Shown: positions 1 to 5,061, counted from the stretch's first letter. The stretch: DNA of 5,061 nt from Planctomycetota bacterium (GCA_023139715.1 JAGLNB010000285.1:1-5061), one strand, 5' to 3'. The notes: generated from the letters alone by a model not told the origin. A program made the numbers and translations.

Positions 1-8
1 GCTCATCA

Positions 9-1181
9 TCAACTATAAATATATTCTGTTTTGAGTGATTCACTTCCTACCCCTTTTCTTTCCGCATTAAAGTGTATTGGCAGAGTAACGTAAAAAGTTG
101 TTCCGCTGCCATACTTGCTTTCTGCTCGGATATTTCCGCCGTACTTTGCGATTAATTGTTGCACGATGCAAAGCCCCAAACCGGTTCCCTGTCCTGACGG
201 CTTGGTTGTAAAAAATGGCTCGAATATCTTTTCAAGTTTTTCCTTTTCGATTCCGCCGCACGTATCAGCAAACATCAATTCAACATTATCATCTTTGACT
301 TTTCCGCTGATATTTATCTCGCTGCGTTTTTTTCCATCAGATGCCTGTGTTGCATTTTGAATCAGTGAAAAGAAAAGTTGCTCAACGTCATTTTGGTTGA
401 CGTAAATCGAAGGTAGTTTATCAAGCTCTTTAAGGTTTATAATAACTTTTTGATGCCTTGCGCTTTTATTCAAAAGGCCGACAACTCTTTCGCCAACGCT
501 TTGCAGACTCACCTGGTCAAATACTGTTCCTGAAGATTTTCTACTGAAGCTGCAGAATCGCTCAACAATTGCCACAGCATTTTCAACTTCGCTGAGCGAA
601 TTTCTAAGATAATCCATAGCCGGCTCAGGAGATGACACTTCCAGCAATTCATCAAGCGAATTTTCGATTGACAAACCAATCACAGTAAGCGATTGATTCA
701 GTTCGTGGGCAAGTGTTGCGCTTAGCGTTCCAAGTGAAGCGAGCAGTTCTGCTCTTGCCATTTTTTTACGGTACTCCTTTAGCGTTTGTTCTGCGCTTTT
801 TCTCTCTATTGCGTATCGCAATGCCCGCTGCAAAGAACTGCTGTCAACGTGTCCTTTTACAAGATAATCCTGTGCCCCGTGCTGAACAGCTTTAACAGCA
901 AGCGTTTCATCGCCAATTCCTGTCAGCGCAACTATCGGCAGATGTGCGGCTCGGGCATACACACTGAAAAAGGTTTCCAGACCTTGACTATCCGGCAGCC
1001 CCAAATCCAGCAGAACCAAATCATAATCATTGCGGTCAAGCAAAACCAAGCCGTCTAAAAGTTTACCTGCACACTCAAGCTCAAATCTGTAGTTAGCTCC
1101 ATCGCTCAGCATATCCTCTATAAGACGAACATCTCCGGGATTATCTTCGATGAGCAAAACTTTTATTTCTTTTTCATCCAT
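9..1181 (-). CDS. Receiver-domain/histidine kinase fusion (REC-HisKA-HATPase_c), cytoplasmic
   Basis: A 390-residue soluble sensor kinase that should autophosphorylate on a histidine and pass the phosphate to a response regulator. Residues about 5-125 form a CheY-like receiver with acidic pair E12/D13, phosphoacceptor D59 (in LLDLGLPDSQG), T87 and K109. A charged, probably coiled-coil linker (about 122-150) leads to a HisKA segment with H159 in AHELNQSL. The ATPase follows: N-box N276, G1 box DTCGGI (306-311), F-box EPFFTTKP and G2 box GTGLGL. There is no signal peptide, membrane segment, PAS or GAF domain, so the receiver is probably the input module. The G1 box has Cys308 where Gly is usual. 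The H-box resembles FixL/DctB-type kinases, which often pair with LuxR-type regulators such as the one encoded at 1796-2452. The ATG at 1181 has only a weak upstream purine stretch, but the receiver fold begins right after it. The domain call is firm; the partner and signal are inferred. Confidence 0.95.
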   Translation of the reverse strand: MDEKEIKVLLIEDNPGDVRLIEDMLSDGANYRFELECAGKLLDGLVLLDRNDYDLVLLDLGLPDSQGLETFFSVYARAAHLPIVALTGIGDETLAVKAVQHGAQDYLVKGHVDSSSLQRALRYAIERKSAEQTLKEYRKKMARAELLASLGTLSATLAHELNQSLTVIGLSIENSLDELLEVSSPEPAMDYLRNSLSEVENAVAIVERFCSFSRKSSGTVFDQVSLQSVGERVVGLLNKSARHQKVIINLKELDKLPSIYVNQNDVEQLFFSLIQNATQASDGKKRSEINISGKVKDDNVELMFADTCGGIEKEKLEKIFEPFFTTKPSGQGTGLGLCIVQQLIAKYGGNIRAESKYGSGTTFYVTLPIHFNAERKGVGSESLKTEYIYS

Positions 1182-1227
1182 TTCATGGCCATCTTTCGCT
1201 AATTGCTGTTTTTGAATATTTTTTAAT

Positions 1228-1324
1228 AAATTGCTTTAAGCCGAGTGCCCTAACATCGGGACAGCTCGGCATATTTGCAATTTACAAACACCGTACAAAA
1301 GCCAGAATTAACTTAAAGCAATTT
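1228..1324. repeat. 97-bp inverted-repeat module between two minus-strand genes
   Basis: A perfect 13-bp inverted repeat, AAATTGCTTTAAG at 1228-1240 and its reverse complement at 1312-1324, encloses a 71-bp interior. The interior begins with a separate GC-rich hairpin. The module fills most of the 149-bp gap between the 93-residue gene and the kinase gene. It could be an RNA structure in the shared transcript, a remnant of a small non-autonomous palindromic element, or a dispersed intergenic repeat. No clear target-site duplication is visible. Confidence 0.55.
1240..1270 (-). other. GC-rich stem-loop downstream of the 93-residue gene
   Basis: GCCGAG (1240-1245) pairs with CTCGGC (1265-1270). 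The stem continues inward through TG/CA and CCC/GGG with single-base bulges around a loop of about 7 nt. On the minus strand this lies about 60 bp after the stop codon at 1331 and about 60 bp before the kinase start. The RNA after it is not U-rich (TTAAAGCAATTT), so a classical intrinsic terminator is not supported. An attenuator, a processing site or an mRNA 3'-end stabiliser is possible. Confidence 0.45.
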
Positions 1325-1330
1325 TAAAAT

Positions 1331-1612
1331 TTAGCTTTTGTGAATAACTTCTCTCGAAGTTGAACTTGTAGCGGCTGCGGTCATATCCTGTTTTGCAACA
1401 ACCGGAATAATCTGATTGTCAGCTGTTATGACTGCCTTGATGTAATCCGCTGTCAGGGGACGTTTATCCATTTCTATTTTTCCCGCTGATTCACGAACTC
1501 GCATCACTTCCACACAATCTTCAAGCGTCGGCAAACTGAGAACGATGTACTCTCTTTCGCTGTCAGCAAAAATCTCGTCGAGATGCCTGGGATGGAAATC
1601 GCTTTCACTCAT
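1331..1612 (-). CDS. Hypothetical 93-residue acidic protein
   Basis: I do not recognise this family. The protein is soluble and has no signal peptide or membrane helix. It is acidic: I count 17 Asp/Glu against 11 Lys/Arg. It has one cysteine (C33). The N-terminal 20 residues are charged. A core of alternating hydrophobic and charged stretches follows (about 22-75, with YIVLSLP, IKAVIT and IIPVV), which looks like a small folded alpha/beta domain. The tail from about 77 is rich in Ala, Ser and Thr and looks disordered. Translation is well supported by GAGGAG at 1621-1626, eight bases before the ATG. It lies between the response-regulator gene (183 bp upstream) and the receiver-kinase gene (149 bp downstream) on the same strand. 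That position suggests, without proof, an accessory of this signalling set. A stand-alone unrelated gene is the alternative. Confidence 0.75.
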   Translation of the reverse strand: MSESDFHPRHLDEIFADSEREYIVLSLPTLEDCVEVMRVRESAGKIEMDKRPLTADYIKAVITADNQIIPVVAKQDMTAAATSSTSREVIHKS

Positions 1613-1620
1613 TGCAAAAT

Positions 1621-1626
1621 CTCCTC
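1621..1626 (-). promoter_or_regulatory. Strong Shine-Dalgarno for the 93-residue gene
   Basis: On the minus strand GAGGAG stands eight bases before the ATG at 1612. It is the strongest ribosome binding site of the three minus-strand genes. It is the main reason for accepting this unrecognised small frame as a real gene and for fixing its start. Confidence 0.8.
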
Positions 1627-1743
1627 AATTCTTCAAAATATTAGCATTCGTTTTTTCAACACACTATTTCGGCACTACTTACTAAAAAGCTATCGGACAT
1701 ATTAAGGCGGCTTTTAACCGGACAATCTCTGGTTATGACTATC

Positions 1744-1760
1744 GAAAAACCTGGTTTTTC
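1744..1760 (-). terminator. Possible weak terminator-like palindrome after the response-regulator gene
   Basis: GAAAAACCTGGTTTTTC is a perfect 17-bp palindrome apart from its central base. It lies 36-52 bp after the regulator stop codon on the minus strand. As RNA it would give an A/U-rich stem closed by C-G pairs, with the U-run inside the 3' arm, as in some bidirectional terminators. The stem is short, the loop is constrained and no U-tract follows, so this is a weak call. A dyad protein-binding site is equally possible. Confidence 0.3.
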
Positions 1761-1795
1761 AGCCGCATATTCTCGGCAATTTTCAAGAGCTGTCC

Positions 1796-2452
1796 TTAAA
1801 CTTCCACACAAGTCAACCCTTCCCTTATGGCATATTTCACCAGCTCAGCTACGCTTTGAACATTTAGTTTGCTCATCAGGTGGCTGCGATGCCATTCGAT
1901 GGTTTTAGTACTGAGATGCAGTTCTTTTGCGCTAATTTTTGTGGATTTGCCTTCTGAAATCAGCTGCAATACTTCTCGTTCCCTCGCCGTCAAAACGCAG
2001 TAAGCCGAAGCATCATCGCCTAAGTCCGACTGCTGAAGATATTCTTCCATTACTATTTTACTTACGTTTGGACTTAAGTAATTTTTGCCCTCTGCCACAT
2101 TTCGTATCGCGCAGATCAGTTCTTCAAACGCGCAGTTTTTCGGAACATATCCACTTGCACCGGCTTTTAGCATTTCTCTAACCGAGCGTCTGTCGCAATG
2201 AGCCGAAAGAGCCACAATTTTCGTATTCGGCATTTCGTGAACTATCTGACGTGTGGCCTCAATGCCATTTAGATTCGGCATAGTTATATCCATCACAACC
2301 ACATCGGGATTTAGCCGGCCGGCCAATTCAACGGCCACTCTTCCATCCTGCGCCTGGCCGAGAACTTCAATTCCAGGTTCACTTTCAAGAAGAGCTGCTA
2401 TTGCCTGACGCACTATTTCGTGGTCATCAACTATTAGTGTTTTTATTTTCAT
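1796..2452 (-). CDS. NarL/FixJ-family response regulator (REC + LuxR-type HTH)
   Basis: A 218-residue DNA-binding response regulator. Residues about 3-120 form the receiver, with acidic pair D9/D10, phosphoacceptor D55 (VVVMDITMPNLNG), S83 (ALSAH) and K105 (VPKN). A short linker (about 121-150) leads to a LuxR/GerE helix-turn-helix (about 154-213), with LTAREREVLQLISEGKS and the recognition-helix region STKTIEWHRSHLMSKLNV. Length and domain order are normal for the family, and all phosphorylation residues are present. I chose the ATG at 2452 because GCGAGG stands eight bases upstream and the receiver strand KTLIVDD begins at once. The same frame continues to a TTG at 2596, but those 48 extra residues match no domain. 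The likely kinase partner is the receiver-kinase encoded at 9-1181 (inference). The regulator is transcribed divergently from the assembly ATPase gene, so it could control that promoter. The target genes are not shown by the sequence. Confidence 0.96.
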   Translation of the reverse strand: MKIKTLIVDDHEIVRQAIAALLESEPGIEVLGQAQDGRVAVELAGRLNPDVVVMDITMPNLNGIEATRQIVHEMPNTKIVALSAHCDRRSVREMLKAGASGYVPKNCAFEELICAIRNVAEGKNYLSPNVSKIVMEEYLQQSDLGDDASAYCVLTAREREVLQLISEGKSTKISAKELHLSTKTIEWHRSHLMSKLNVQSVAELVKYAIREGLTCVEV

Positions 2453-2460
2453 AGCTACTG

Positions 2461-2466
2461 CCTCGC
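2461..2466 (-). promoter_or_regulatory. Ribosome binding site that fixes the regulator start
   Basis: On the minus strand GCGAGG is followed by eight bases and then ATGAAAATAAAA. The GAGG core at this distance supports initiation at 2452 over the upstream TTG at 2596. Confidence 0.7.
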
Positions 2467-2508
2467 TTTTTATTAAAAACTTCCTTCGTAAACCTGAGTT
2501 TCCAATTC

Positions 2509-2544
2509 GGCAAAACCCCTGCACACTATCAGGAAAAACCCTGC
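2509..2544. repeat. Paired direct repeats 22 bp apart upstream of the response-regulator gene
   Basis: GGCAAAACCCCTGC (2509-2522) and AGGAAAAACCCTGC (2531-2544) match at 11 of 14 positions and share CCCTGC. They are 22 bp apart start to start, about two turns of B-DNA, so both copies face the same side of the helix. They lie about 57-92 bp upstream of the regulator start, where an operator for a dimeric or tandem-binding regulator would be expected. The binding role, for example autoregulation, is inferred. Confidence 0.4.
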
Positions 2545-2620
2545 TTATGTTTTTTTTGAGCCATAACGTGTCCAAAAACGGCTTCGCTAAAAGCAAAAAA
2601 TAAATGAACGTCCCATAAAA

Positions 2621-2645
2621 AATTTAGAATTAAGAATTTAGAATT
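2621..2645. repeat. Tandem AT-rich direct repeat in the divergent intergenic region
   Basis: AATTTAGAATT occurs at 2621-2631 and again at 2635-2645, a 14-bp period separated by AAG. It sits directly beside the inverted-repeat module that follows and may belong to the same dispersed intergenic element. No gene occupies 2453-2835. The rest of that stretch holds the direct repeats near 2509-2544, the module at 2648-2729 and the promoter at 2752-2780. Confidence 0.6.
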
Positions 2646-2647
2646 GT

Positions 2648-2729
2648 AAATTTGTTGCTCGACCGTCTTTACTAACAACCCGTCTTCGCCAAAGCTACGA
2701 CGTAGCAAGCAACCAGCAACATCAAATTT
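2648..2729. repeat. Imperfect inverted-repeat module with a central palindrome
   Basis: The outer arms are AAATTTGTTGCT (2648-2659) and AGCAAC-ATC-AAATTT (2715-2729). They are fully complementary except for a 3-nt insertion in the right arm. The interior includes CGTCTTCGCC and the 13-bp palindrome GCTACGACGTAGC (2694-2706). Its style is that of multi-copy intergenic palindromes, but only one copy is present here, so its dispersed nature is inferred. Confidence 0.5.
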
Positions 2730-2751
2730 TGAAATTTTTCATCTTCTTTTT

Positions 2752-2780
2752 TTGGCATTTGCGTTTTTTTATTTTATGTT
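2752..2780 (+). promoter_or_regulatory. Probable sigma70-type promoter of the assembly ATPase gene
   Basis: A -35 box TTGGCA (2752-2757, 5 of 6 to consensus) and a -10 box TATGTT (2775-2780, 4 of 6) are separated by exactly 17 bp, with A/T-rich tracts upstream that could act as an UP element. Transcription would start near 2787. That leaves a leader of about 50 nt before the ATG at 2836 and excludes the in-frame ATG at 2785 from the message. Evidence is sequence match only. Confidence 0.5.
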
Positions 2781-2823
2781 TTAGATGGCCGGTTTTTTTA
2801 ACGGCAGAACTTTTAATTTGGAT

Positions 2824-2829
2824 GGAGAG
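2824..2829 (+). promoter_or_regulatory. Ribosome binding site that fixes the ATPase start
   Basis: GGAGAG stands six bases before the ATG at 2836. The in-frame upstream ATG at 2785 is preceded only by T-rich sequence without a Shine-Dalgarno. Confidence 0.75.
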
Positions 2830-2835
2830 ATTCAG

Positions 2836-4626
2836 ATGAAAACTGTACAGGACATTTCAAATACACCGACCATAAGAACAGAGCTTCTCTTTGGTGAGCT
2901 GCTCGCATCAAAAGGGCTATTAACACGTGAAGAATTGAATTCGGCCTTGACCGAACAAAACGACCACGGCGGACGGCTCGGCGAAGTTTTGCACCGACTC
3001 AAATTACTTGACGAGGAAGATGTTACCTGCGCATTGGCTGAGCATCTTTCTATGGAATACATACGGCTTGACGATGCAACAACTATTGATACGAACATTG
3101 CACGTCTGGTTCCTGAATCAATTGCAAAACGATTTTGCCTTGTCGCCCTTAGAGAAAATGAAAGTGAAGCAGATAAAAAAGTTATCGTTGCAATGGCTGA
3201 CCCGCTGAACGTAATTGCAATAGATACTGTTACTCTGAAGATGAAACGGCAGATTGAAATAGTAATCAGCTCTCCCAAAGAAATTCGCCAGACAATAGAA
3301 AAAGCTTATCACGGCTGCGATATTGAAGAGCAGAGTCTTCGCGACCTCGTAAAACTTGAAGCAAAAGATGAATTGCCAAACGATTCATCCGGCCGGGATG
3401 CCGTGCAAAATATGGACAGTCAGGCCGCTGCAACTCAGGCACCTGTTGTTCGTTTTGTTTCTCTAATGCTGAGCCACGCTGCCAAAAGCAGAGCAAGCGA
3501 CATTCACGTTGAGCCGCAGGAATACTCAATGTTGATTCGTATGCGAATTGATGGAACGCTTCGAGAGATGGTTCCGCCGGCGAGAAATATGCAGGCAGCT
3601 GTAGTTACGCGGTTGAAGATTCTTTCAGATATGAATATTGCCGAGCATCGCCTGCCGCAGGACGGTCGATTCAAAATAAAAAATTCCCATGGAAAAGATA
3701 TAGACATTCGCGTATCAGCCATTCCAACTATTTACGGCGAAAAAATCGTAATGCGAATTCTCGATGCTTCTTCGGCCGGCCACGACTTAAATAAGGTTGG
3801 CTTTGAGCCGGAATTTCTTGAAGAGTTCAAAGATGCGCTTTCGCAACCGCACGGAATTATAGTTGTTACAGGCCCAACCGGCAGCGGCAAAAGCACTACG
3901 CTTTATTCAGCTTTGAATTATTTGAAAGACCCGGCGAAAAATATAACAACCGTCGAGGACCCTGTTGAATATCGCCTCGCCGGAATAAATCAGATTCAGG
4001 TCAAGCCGGAAATAAATCTCGATTTCGCATCGTGTCTTCGTGCGATTTTAAGACAGGACCCTGATATTGTTTTAATCGGCGAAATCCGCGACAAAGAAAC
4101 CGTTGAAATAGCAATCAAGGCCTCACTAACCGGCCATCTTGTTTTGAGTACGTTCCATACTAACGATGCTCCAAGTGCGATTAGCAGATTTGTTTATATG
4201 GGAATTGACCCGTGTCTTTTGGCCTCATCTTTGAATATGGTTGTGGCCCAGCGGCTGGTAAGAAAAATCTGCGAGCACTGCAAAGAGCCGGTTACAATCA
4301 GTGAAGAAATTCTAAAACGTCTTAAAATTTCACCTGAGCAGGCCAAAGATGCTGTGTTTTACAAAGGTCGCGGCTGCAAGGCCTGCGGCCAAACCGGCTA
4401 TCATGGCCGACTGCCAATCTTTGAAGTGCTGACACTCGACAACCAAATGCGGCAGGAGCTGATAGAAGGCGCTGGAGAGGCCAGGATAAGACAGCTCTCA
4501 CAGCAAAATGGAAATGGCGGCCTGCTTCAAAGCGGAGCAAATAAAGTTCTGCAGGGACTGACCACCGCTGAAGAAATCCTAAAAACTGCCTTTACAGAAA
4601 GTACACGCAAAAGAAATGTGAATTGA
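2836..4626 (+). CDS. GspE/PilB-family assembly ATPase (type II secretion or type IV pilus)
   Basis: A 596-residue cytoplasmic hexameric-type ATPase that would power pilus or pseudopilus assembly at the inner membrane. Numbering is from the ATG at 2836. Residues 18-70 form an MshEN-like pair of 24-residue motifs with a 5-residue spacer, and the T2SSE N-domain continues to about 157 (AMADPLN at 119-125). A polar linker (about 160-200) leads to the N2 and ATPase domains: Walker A GPTGSGKST (346-354), Asp box TTVEDPVEYR, Walker B DPDIVLIGEIRD with Glu416, and His box GHLVLSTFHTND. The zinc tetracysteine site is C479/C482 and C514/C517. The C-terminus has the usual GLTTAEEIL. All catalytic parts are intact and the length is normal. 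I chose 2836 for its GGAGAG and because the promoter appears to start transcription downstream of the in-frame ATG at 2785; the longer form would be 613 residues. Pilus and secretion roles cannot be separated here. The next gene looks like a GspF/PilC partner. Confidence 0.96.
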   Translation: MKTVQDISNTPTIRTELLFGELLASKGLLTREELNSALTEQNDHGGRLGEVLHRLKLLDEEDVTCALAEHLSMEYIRLDDATTIDTNIARLVPESIAKRFCLVALRENESEADKKVIVAMADPLNVIAIDTVTLKMKRQIEIVISSPKEIRQTIEKAYHGCDIEEQSLRDLVKLEAKDELPNDSSGRDAVQNMDSQAAATQAPVVRFVSLMLSHAAKSRASDIHVEPQEYSMLIRMRIDGTLREMVPPARNMQAAVVTRLKILSDMNIAEHRLPQDGRFKIKNSHGKDIDIRVSAIPTIYGEKIVMRILDASSAGHDLNKVGFEPEFLEEFKDALSQPHGIIVVTGPTGSGKSTTLYSALNYLKDPAKNITTVEDPVEYRLAGINQIQVKPEINLDFASCLRAILRQDPDIVLIGEIRDKETVEIAIKASLTGHLVLSTFHTNDAPSAISRFVYMGIDPCLLASSLNMVVAQRLVRKICEHCKEPVTISEEILKRLKISPEQAKDAVFYKGRGCKACGQTGYHGRLPIFEVLTLDNQMRQELIEGAGEARIRQLSQQNGNGGLLQSGANKVLQGLTTAEEILKTAFTESTRKRNVN

Positions 4627-4638
4627 GAATTATTATTG

Positions 4639-4661
4639 GGACTATAAATCAAAAATAGTCC
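4639..4661 (+). other. Stem-loop just after the ATPase stop codon
   Basis: GGACTAT (4639-4645) and ATAGTCC (4655-4661) form a perfect 7-bp stem with a 9-nt A-rich loop, beginning 12 bases after the stop. The following bases, GTAAATTCAAAAAG, are not a U-tract. An intrinsic terminator is therefore not supported. A 3'-end stabilising or partial-termination hairpin is possible. Confidence 0.5.
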
Positions 4662-4938
4662 GTAAATTCAAAAAGCCGCCAAAACTGTAAATGTCCGCTA
4701 TTGCACCACGTAGTTCCCGTAATTGTAATAATCAACTATTAAACGTAAACTTTAATTAGGCAATGTTTATAACAATATCGTGAAGAAAGGATGTGATTTT
4801 GGGTTTATTATAGGAGCAACCTTGACTTGTCACCAAATTTAAGATGCAAACGGATATAATGATGATGAGTTCCAGCTAAACCATGGGGTTTTAAACACCG
4901 ATAAGAAAAACGCAAAACTCAAAGTTGAAAGTGTAAAA

Positions 4939-4987
4939 CCAAAACTAAAAACTTAAAATTTAAAGACAAGTAAGTTTTGAATTTTGG
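4939..4987. repeat. Imperfect A-rich/T-rich inverted repeat
   Basis: The 17-nt arms at 4939-4955 (CCAAAACTAAAAACTTA) and 4971-4987 (TAAGTTTTGAATTTTGG) pair at 15 of 17 positions around a 15-nt spacer. It sits 45 bp before the start codon at 5032. The plus strand is A-rich from about 4902 to 4965 and T-rich from about 4971 to 5013. It may be an intergenic repeat or a leader hairpin of the downstream gene. Confidence 0.5.
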
Positions 4988-5031
4988 GCTGTGGTTTTCA
5001 GTTTTATTTATTAGTTGAGAAGTTAAGGTCA

Positions 5032-5061
5032 ATGAAAAGTTACAAGTACATAGCTCGTGAT
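5032..5061 (+). CDS. 5' end of a GspF/PilC-family platform protein gene (partial, cut by window end)
   Basis: Only ten codons are inside the window, and they read MKSYKYIARD. GspF/PilC inner-membrane platform proteins typically begin with a short strand of the form Met-x-x-(Phe/Tyr)-x-Tyr-x-Ala-(Arg/Lys)-Asp, and this matches. The preceding gene encodes the GspE/PilB ATPase, whose usual membrane partner is this protein. A purine-rich GAGAAG at 5017-5022, nine bases before the ATG, is a plausible ribosome binding site; an AAGG at 5025-5028 is closer than usual. The reading frame is open to the end of the window. The gene starts about 405 bp after the ATPase stop, so it may have its own promoter or depend on read-through. 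The call rests on ten residues plus context and is good but not certain. Confidence 0.7.
   Translation, partial: MKSYKYIARD

Larger units (their letters stand above)
4627..5031. other. 405-bp intergenic stretch between the ATPase and the next assembly gene
   Basis: I find no convincing gene on either strand. The longest plus-strand frame noted is 22 codons from 4691, without a Shine-Dalgarno. The stretch holds a 7-bp hairpin just after the ATPase stop, a small AAACC/GGTTT hairpin at 4878-4891, and an A-rich then T-rich inverted repeat near 4939-4987. TTGACT (4822-4827) and TATAAT (4855-4860) look like promoter boxes, but 27 bp is too wide a gap for one sigma70 promoter. The length is unusual, since such genes are often closely spaced. 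A separate promoter or leader for the downstream gene is likely but not located. Confidence 0.6.

Noticed and set aside
115..360. Plus-strand frame opposite the kinase ATPase domain
   Set aside because: It overlaps a firmly assigned gene in antisense and its translation shows no domain or ribosome binding site.
2453..2596. In-frame N-terminal extension of the response regulator from a TTG codon
   Set aside because: The extra 48 residues match no part of the receiver fold, the start would be TTG, and the ATG at 2452 has a well-placed GAGG. The direct repeats upstream also suggest regulatory DNA.
2832..3278. 148-codon open frame on the minus strand inside the ATPase gene
   Set aside because: It is antisense to a clearly coding region, rich in Ser and Arg, without a recognisable domain. 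It is a shadow of the real gene.
4691..4759. 22-codon plus-strand frame after the ATPase gene
   Set aside because: No ribosome binding site, no recognisable sequence, and a length expected by chance in AT-rich DNA.
4822..4860. TTGACT and TATAAT as a sigma70 promoter for the downstream gene
   Set aside because: The boxes are 27 bp apart, far beyond the usual 16-18 bp, and no better -35 box stands 17 bp before TATAAT.
4812..4905. Resemblance to a cyclic-di-GMP-I riboswitch (GATGCAAA, GCTAAACCAT and CACCGAT pieces)
   Set aside because: The conserved first stem with its GNRA-type tetraloop and the expected pairings are absent and the spacing is wrong. A cmsearch with the Rfam GEMM (cyclic-di-GMP-I) model would decide: a significant hit would revive it.

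Overview
This window looks like a stretch of moderately AT-rich bacterial chromosome. Genes are transcribed away from a central intergenic region at about 2453-2835. No rRNA, tRNA, CRISPR array, integrase or transposase is visible. The gene style and the AT-rich intergenic repeats would fit a Planctomycetota-like (Phycisphaerae-type) or similar free-living Gram-negative genome. That placement is an impression from memory, not something the window proves.

Left side, minus strand (9-2452). Read in the direction of transcription there are three genes: a NarL/FixJ-type response regulator with a LuxR helix-turn-helix (2452 to 1796), a 93-residue protein of unknown function (1612 to 1331), and a soluble kinase in which a receiver domain is fused in front of a HisKA/HATPase_c histidine kinase core (1181 to 9). 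The gaps of 183 and 149 bp hold hairpins and an inverted repeat. The three genes may therefore be separately tuned even if they are co-transcribed.

Centre (2453-2835). This non-coding region of about 380 bp holds a pair of 14-bp direct repeats 22 bp apart just upstream of the regulator gene. It also holds a dispersed-repeat-like module (2621-2729) and a convincing sigma70-type promoter (2752-2780) for the rightward gene.

Right side, plus strand (2836-5061). A complete GspE/PilB-family assembly ATPase carries an N-terminal MshEN-like (cyclic-di-GMP-binding type) region, all Walker and box motifs, and a tetracysteine zinc site. About 405 bp follow without a gene and contain hairpins. The last 30 bases open a new gene beginning MKSYKYIARD, which reads as the start of a GspF/PilC-family inner-membrane platform protein. 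The right side is thus the beginning of a type IV pilus, type II secretion or pseudopilus assembly locus.

How they may work together (inference). The kinase and regulator resemble FixL/FixJ-style pairs and may control the divergent assembly locus. The ATPase may also be controlled after translation by cyclic-di-GMP. Nothing in the window proves this coupling, and no wholly new system can be claimed. The least explained items are the 93-residue protein, the sensorless receiver-kinase and the structured intergenic modules.
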